A stretch of 35,369 nucleotides of DNA from Nitrososphaerota archaeon (GTDB taxonomy: Archaea > Thermoproteota > Nitrososphaeria > Conexivisphaerales > DTJL01). Shown piece by piece: positions 31,519 to 35,369 of this stretch (its first letter is position 1; every line of letters begins with the position of its first letter). The translations under genes and the position numbers were made by a program. The stretch spans positions 1 through 35,369 of the forward strand of contig JAJPJS010000022.1 of NCBI GenBank assembly GCA_021324115.1. Direction: 5' to 3'. The notes beneath the pieces are model-generated. The model was not told where the DNA came from. It made no database searches and worked only from the letters and a program-made list of their open reading frames with translations.

Positions 31519-33342
31519 TTGACCATACGATATCCGTACAAAAGCGTTCGCAGAGGCCAGATGCAGCTGTCAGAATTCATCTGCAGGATGGCTGAGGAAA
31601 AAAGGGACGCGATCGTTGACGCCCCGAGCGGTTTCGGCAAGACAGCCGCAGCTCTGGCGGCAGCATACAGCATGATATCGGATTATGGATGGGGAGTGGT
31701 ATATGCCGTACGGACCAGGAGGCAGGTCGACCGGGTCATGGAAGAAGCTTCAAGATTCAGGGAAATATCCGGTACGAGAACATCGCCAATGATCGGAATG
31801 TCAGACGGGTGCCTTTTGAAACGACGGGAAAAGGTCGAAATCCCGCGAGTCCTGCTGCCAGCATACTGCAAGACCAACGTTAGCTGGGGGTCATGTGAAT
31901 ATTTTGGAGGTTTGACCGAGAGGACCGTGTGGGAAATTCCCCAGGTTGATAGCATAGATTCCGCGTTGAGCTATGGGGAACTCCTTCGTGTCTGCCCGTA
32001 CATGCTCAGCAGACGTGTTGCAGGAGAATCGGGTGTGGTGGTGATCACCTACTCTCACCTTACCGAACCATTTTTGAGGAATCTCCTTGTTTCCTACCGA
32101 AGGAACTGGCATGACTGGGTACTTGTGGTTGATGAGGCACACAACCTGCCGGACTCGTTGTATGAGGCTCAGTGTTACAGTCTTTCGCTGTCGGAGATGT
32201 CTTACTTCCGCAACCTTGCGTTGAAGAGGGGAGACAAAGGAAGGGGAAAGTTGGCAAACAGCATCGTTGGGATGATACAGTCGCTTCATATTCCCGAAGG
32301 TGGAGAGATGTCGATAAACATCTCTGAAGAAAAGCTGGTCAGCCCAGCTTTGGAGGCCGACCTTTTGCAGTTCTCGAGTGACGCCGGATGGTTACCATAC
32401 CTTCCTCAGGAGAGTGGTTATCTGGCAAGCCTGGCAAGATTCTCGGAATTCCTGACCGCATGGTCAATGTCAAAGGGACGAAACGATTCAAGGCTGATTG
32501 TGTCAAGGACTGGTAATGAGACAGTACTCAAGGTCTGCAGATTTGATATAAGCCTCGATGAGTCTCTCAGGGATTTCAGGTCGAGGATATTCATGACTGC
32601 GACGCCAGGCACTTTGGCATCATTTGTAGGTGGGGCAGTAAAATTCTCCCCCGAATACGGGAGTCTGGACAGACGATGCATTACACTTGTCTGGCCCGAC
32701 GTGTCGACTGAATATTCATCAAGAACGCCTGAAATGATTCAAAGGATATCTGCAGGACTTATGAATCTGACAATTTCAGCAAAGGGACGCTTTGTCACCT
32801 TTCTTCCGTCTTATGGTCTCGTTCAGAGTGTTTCAAACGCATTGGGAGGTTTAAACGACTCGGGCGTGAAGATATACATGGAAAGACCGTCTATATCCGC
32901 AACAGAACAGAAAAGGCTGGTTCAGGATTTCCTCAGCTCAAAAGTATCGCTTCTCTTGGGTGTTGCGGGCGGCAGTTTTTCCGAGGGGGAGGATTTTTCC
33001 GAAGGAGCGCTTTCGGGAGTCGGCATAGTGGGACTCCCTCTAGCTCCTCCCTCCACCGAGGCAAGAGAGAGACTGGACTATTTTTCTAGAAAGGTGGGAC
33101 ATGGAAGGGCATATGATCTGTTGGTGCTTGGCCAGGCTGTATCCAAGGTTGTTCAGGCGGCAGGAAGAATATTTCGAACGCCCGGGAGACTCGGTCTTGT
33201 GGTCCTTATGGATAGAAGGTACCTCCAAAGGAGAATAAGCAACAACCTTCCATCCTGGATGAGGGAGAATCTGTATACGTTCAACCCACTTGATTCGGCT
33301 TCGGTAAGCAATCTTCTGCACAGTTTCGGATTTGATGTTTGA
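31519..33342 (+). CDS. XPD/Rad3-type DNA helicase with FeS cysteines
   Basis: The 607-residue superfamily 2 helicase unwinds DNA 5' to 3' in repair. The N-terminus RYPYKSVRRGQMQ fits the XPD Q-motif region, Walker A is APSGFGKT (35-42), and VVDEAHNL (203-210) is the DEAH box. Between them lie four cysteines, Cys98, Cys117, Cys126 and Cys159, matching the 4Fe-4S domain; Cys117 and Cys126 are 8 residues apart rather than the common 2. Later motifs are MTATPGTLAS, SFSEGEDFSEG and VVQAAGRIFR. The TTG at 31519 is supported by the TATA-like box and by the family start. It follows the UbiD gene divergently. No TFB/TFIIH-like partner is adjacent. Confidence 0.9.
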   Translation: MTIRYPYKSVRRGQMQLSEFICRMAEEKRDAIVDAPSGFGKTAAALAAAYSMISDYGWGVVYAVRTRRQVDRVMEEASRFREISGTRTSPMIGMSDGCLLKRREKVEIPRVLLPAYCKTNVSWGSCEYFGGLTERTVWEIPQVDSIDSALSYGELLRVCPYMLSRRVAGESGVVVITYSHLTEPFLRNLLVSYRRNWHDWVLVVDEAHNLPDSLYEAQCYSLSLSEMSYFRNLALKRGDKGRGKLANSIVGMIQSLHIPEGGEMSINISEEKLVSPALEADLLQFSSDAGWLPYLPQESGYLASLARFSEFLTAWSMSKGRNDSRLIVSRTGNETVLKVCRFDISLDESLRDFRSRIFMTATPGTLASFVGGAVKFSPEYGSLDRRCITLVWPDVSTEYSSRTPEMIQRISAGLMNLTISAKGRFVTFLPSYGLVQSVSNALGGLNDSGVKIYMERPSISATEQKRLVQDFLSSKVSLLLGVAGGSFSEGEDFSEGALSGVGIVGLPLAPPSTEARERLDYFSRKVGHGRAYDLLVLGQAVSKVVQAAGRIFRTPGRLGLVVLMDRRYLQRRISNNLPSWMRENLYTFNPLDSASVSNLLHSFGFDV

Positions 33343-33495
33343 TTCCTCGAAGATAGCCCCGACAATTGCAGATTCACTTGATGGTTCGTTTCCATGCTCC
33401 TCCCGCAAATGTGGGGTTGATGCATGGCGCCGTCGGCAGGGCAGGGCATCAGATCGTTTGAATCAGGGGCAAGCCTGGGTCGTCATCATATCACG

Positions 33496-33505
33496 GTTTA
33501 ATTAG
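33496..33505 (+). promoter_or_regulatory. TATA-like box upstream of the RecA-like gene
   Basis: GTTTAATTAG is centred about 24 nt before the ATG at 33524, a leaderless arrangement. The rest of the 181-nt gap after XPD (33343-33495) shows no gene. Confidence 0.45.
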
Positions 33506-33523
33506 AACCAAAACGAACGTGGT

Positions 33524-34048
33524 ATGTTGCAGGAAAGTGATTCCGACCTTGCTTCGCCCGGTGTACACTTTATAGTTGTTGAAGCGGGTAAAGGCCAGAT
33601 GGAATTCGTTAAGTACATCATGAAAAGAGGGACCACTCTGTTCATTGATCTGGACGGGGTTCTGCTGGGCGAGCTATCAGCCCAGACTGGCGGCTGGAAG
33701 GTAGTGGTTTCGGGGGATGACGTTCAGACCGCAGTGCAGGAAGCTGTTGCTCTGCGCAAGGATGCTTCGAACCTTGTGCTGAACAGTACTAACACACTTC
33801 GAGTCATCTCCCAGCAGAAATACACGAGCAAATTGTGGCAAAGAGACCTCTTTAAAACACTCACTCTTCTCTGTGCGTTCTTGAGTCAGTTTGCTCCAAG
33901 ATTGTATCTCATCCACGTGGAATCGGTTCTGCCCATGGACGAAAGACAGATTCCAAGAGGAGTTCCGGTCAGGTTGTACAGGTGTTTCGGGGAGGTGTGG
34001 GCTTTCTGGGGCACTGGTAGAAGCGAACCATCTATCCGAAGACTTTGA
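33524..34048 (+). CDS. Unrecognised protein, possibly a P-loop-less RecA/RadB-like ATPase
   Basis: The 174-residue protein has no confident family. Its strand-helix order (GVHFIVVEAGKGQMEFVKYIMKRGTTLFIDLD at 13-44; then LVLNSTNTLRV; then FAPRLYLIHVES) resembles a RecA/KaiC fold beginning where Walker A should be. There the sequence is EAGKGQ (residues 20-25), which is not a valid G-x-x-x-x-G-K-T/S motif. The FIDLDG strand could hold the position of the second strand, and no Walker B Asp pair is obvious. It may be a degenerate or regulatory paralogue of RadB/KaiC, such as a repair cofactor. The 3' end overlaps the end of the convergent membrane-protein gene by 17 nt. Promoter spacing supports the ATG start. 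Confidence 0.55.
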   Translation: MLQESDSDLASPGVHFIVVEAGKGQMEFVKYIMKRGTTLFIDLDGVLLGELSAQTGGWKVVVSGDDVQTAVQEAVALRKDASNLVLNSTNTLRVISQQKYTSKLWQRDLFKTLTLLCAFLSQFAPRLYLIHVESVLPMDERQIPRGVPVRLYRCFGEVWAFWGTGRSEPSIRRL

Positions 34049-34391
34049 AGTTCCAGTAGGAGAATATCATTATGAATGTAACCAGAACGAGTGCGAGCCC
34101 GCCCAGAAACATGAATCCGGATTCCCTTTTCATCTGCCTGTCGACCGCTCCGCGAGCTATGAGATAGAACCCGCCCGTTCCAATAGCTATTGTAACCATG
34201 TAGATTATTGTCTCTATAATGCTCTGGGCCTGAAGGCTTCTTACAAACGTGGAGGTCGAGGGCACCAGATTCGCGTTAAGAACGTAGGCAATCAGGCCAG
34301 CGCTGAGTATGACTGTGAGGTAAACATAGATGAGTTCGAGTGTGAAAAGCCTGGAAACGAGCCTCAGATACTTGTTACCCGATTCGGTCAC
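34032..34391 (-). CDS. Small membrane protein with three predicted helices
   Basis: The product has 119 residues with hydrophobic segments at about 15-38 (FTLELIYVYLTVILSAGLIA), 59-81 (IETIIYMVTIAIGTGGFYLIA) and 94-112 (FLGGLALVLVTFIMIFSYW). I do not recognise a family. The start is GTG 9 nt after the PCNA stop codon on the same strand, so it is probably co-transcribed with PCNA, and its end overlaps the convergent RecA-like gene. There is no signal for export or catalysis. The composition is normal for an archaeal membrane protein. The gene may be a small accessory protein of unknown role. Confidence 0.65.
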   Translation of the reverse strand: MTESGNKYLRLVSRLFTLELIYVYLTVILSAGLIAYVLNANLVPSTSTFVRSLQAQSIIETIIYMVTIAIGTGGFYLIARGAVDRQMKRESGFMFLGGLALVLVTFIMIFSYWNFKVFG

Positions 34392-34400
34392 GGTTATCGC

Positions 34401-35147
34401 CTAATCCACACGAGGTGCGAGGTAAAATTGGACCACGCCGCCCTTTCCGCTCAGCGGAAACTCCATTTTTATGGGCATCTTCGATGAAAACTGCAGAGTC
34501 AGAATGTCGGCCCCCGTCATGGATTTTGCAAAATTGGAGAGATACTCTATGCTGTATGTTGCGTCTCCGGTTTCCTTGACAGTCAGTTCCTGAACGTCAG
34601 GATTTTTCTTATCAATCGTCACAGACACCTTTCCGACCTCGCTTTTGCCAGAGAAGACCAGCTTGTCCTGCTCGGCCTTTATCGAAACGTGGTCAGAGAT
34701 GCTTTTGATGTCGTCAAGTATCTGCTTGACCACGCCTGTGCTCAGCTTCGAAACTACATTGAAGGCAACTTTGGGAAGGGGGGTCTGGCTGTACTGAGTT
34801 TCAACAAGATGTATTGTGAAATCCTTCTGGTATCCATTCTGAAGCTTGAATTCAAGTGTGTTATCCTCCCCAAGCCTGATCTCTACCCTGTCCTTGGAAT
34901 CGGCCCTTCTCAGCACCTTCAGAAGGTCCTCGACCCTTACGGTCAAGGTATAGTTTGTGTCGCAGGCGTACTTTTCGAAAGATGAACTCGGCCACTTCAG
35001 GTCTATCAGAGCTATATGTGAGGAATCCATCGCCCTCAAATTGAGCCCTTCGGGAGTGGCTACAAAGGAGGCCTCCTCGATCAGAACGCTGATCGCCTGG
35101 GCCACAGATTTCCACTCTTCGCTTGAGCTGGTTACTGCTTCGAGCAT
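34401..35147 (-). CDS. pcn: DNA sliding clamp PCNA
   Basis: The 248-residue sliding clamp encircles DNA and holds polymerases and repair proteins. Features are LIEEASFVATPEGLNLRAMDSSHIALIDL in the first domain, the domain link around VETQYSQTPLPK, and the C-terminal strand GVVQFYLAPRVD. The frame stays open upstream but the ATG at 35147 gives the normal 248-residue length, starts at the family N-terminus, and has a TATA-like box (35169-35176, minus strand TCATATAT) 26 nt upstream. Clients in this window could include the Hef-type helicase with its TLDSFL tail. A small membrane protein gene follows 9 nt after the stop. Confidence 0.95.
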   Translation of the reverse strand: MLEAVTSSSEEWKSVAQAISVLIEEASFVATPEGLNLRAMDSSHIALIDLKWPSSSFEKYACDTNYTLTVRVEDLLKVLRRADSKDRVEIRLGEDNTLEFKLQNGYQKDFTIHLVETQYSQTPLPKVAFNVVSKLSTGVVKQILDDIKSISDHVSIKAEQDKLVFSGKSEVGKVSVTIDKKNPDVQELTVKETGDATYSIEYLSNFAKSMTGADILTLQFSSKMPIKMEFPLSGKGGVVQFYLAPRVD

Positions 35148-35168
35148 GTCATGCGCTCCCTCGGATAG

Positions 35169-35176
35169 AATATATG
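35169..35176 (-). promoter_or_regulatory. TATA-like box of the PCNA gene
   Basis: Read on the minus strand this is TCATATAT, centred about 26 nt before the PCNA ATG. It fits the leaderless pattern and decides between the 248-residue start and the longer open frame. Confidence 0.5.
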
Positions 35177-35369
35177 AACCTTCTTTGGTGCATGAGAACC
35201 TCACCCTTTCGGAGTTGCAATAATATACCCCGGCCGAGGACCACTGGATGGCAAAGTTGGACGAAGCTACCAGGTTACATCTGAAGGGAGAATTCCGCAA
35301 ATATTACTTTGAACAGTCTTCGATACTCGACCTTCCAACCGATATCCCCAGCAGGGAGTTTGGTTTTCT

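Noticed and set aside
34401-35300. A 299-residue PCNA
   Set aside because: The extra 51 residues precede the PCNA N-terminus and would include the promoter; the 248-residue form matches the family.
35275-35369. Possible C-terminal tail of a gene entering from the right edge on the minus strand
   Set aside because: Three frames stay open for 22-33 codons from the edge and none shows a family motif, so no frame can be chosen.

Overview
The window is archaeal, most likely from a Thermoplasmata-type Euryarchaeon (inference). Support comes from a PCNA clamp, a Hef-type helicase, an XPD helicase with FeS cysteines, a UPF0147 protein, a TRAM protein, an archaeal-type serine hydroxymethyltransferase and UbiD plus AcnX-type isoprenoid genes. 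Most genes have a TTTAAA/TATA-like box centred about 23-31 nt upstream of the start codon and no Shine-Dalgarno sequence, which is the pattern of leaderless transcription. About a third of the starts are GTG or TTG. No rRNA, tRNA, CRISPR array or insertion sequence was seen.

Left part (1-3.6 kb): a truncated APC-type permease, a GlyA-type hydroxymethyltransferase whose promoter lies in a nested inverted repeat, and a nucleotidyltransferase-fold protein.

Centre-left (3.6-17.6 kb): an unusual accessory region rich in enzymes that open, deaminate or oxidise nitrogen rings. In order it holds a dihydroorotase/allantoinase-type amidohydrolase, a CodA-like amidohydrolase, a pyroglutamyl-peptidase-like hydrolase, a PyrI-like zinc protein, a PyrB-like carbamoyltransferase, a PgdA/PuuE-type deacetylase or cyclic imidase, a stand-alone molybdenum hydroxylase subunit, a guanine/8-oxoguanine-type deaminase and adenine deaminase. 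A hotdog thioesterase and a GlcD-type FAD oxidase follow. Most have their own promoter. Several members lack residues that are catalytic in the textbook enzyme: the PyrB-like protein lacks the Lys84 equivalent, the PyrI-like protein lacks the start of the allosteric domain, and the CodA-like protein lacks the HCDE glutamate. The hypothesis offered is a purine/ureide/hydantoin catabolic set ending in a repurposed carbamoyltransferase. The conservative alternative is pyrimidine synthesis plus base salvage with divergent enzymes.

Centre (17.6-25 kb): thioredoxin, a TRAM RNA-binding protein, a predicted membrane-anchored glycoprotein, then a full SUF iron-sulfur operon (sufC, sufB, sufD, sufS, sufU).

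Right (25-35.4 kb): information processing and nucleotide metabolism. This holds UPF0147, a Sss1/ZNRD2-like zinc protein, a Hef-type helicase divergent from a thymidylate-kinase-like protein plus an HD phosphohydrolase, an overlapping UbiD/AcnX-small-subunit pair typical of the archaeal mevalonate pathway, XPD, a P-loop-less RecA-like protein, a small membrane protein and PCNA. The window ends just upstream of PCNA.
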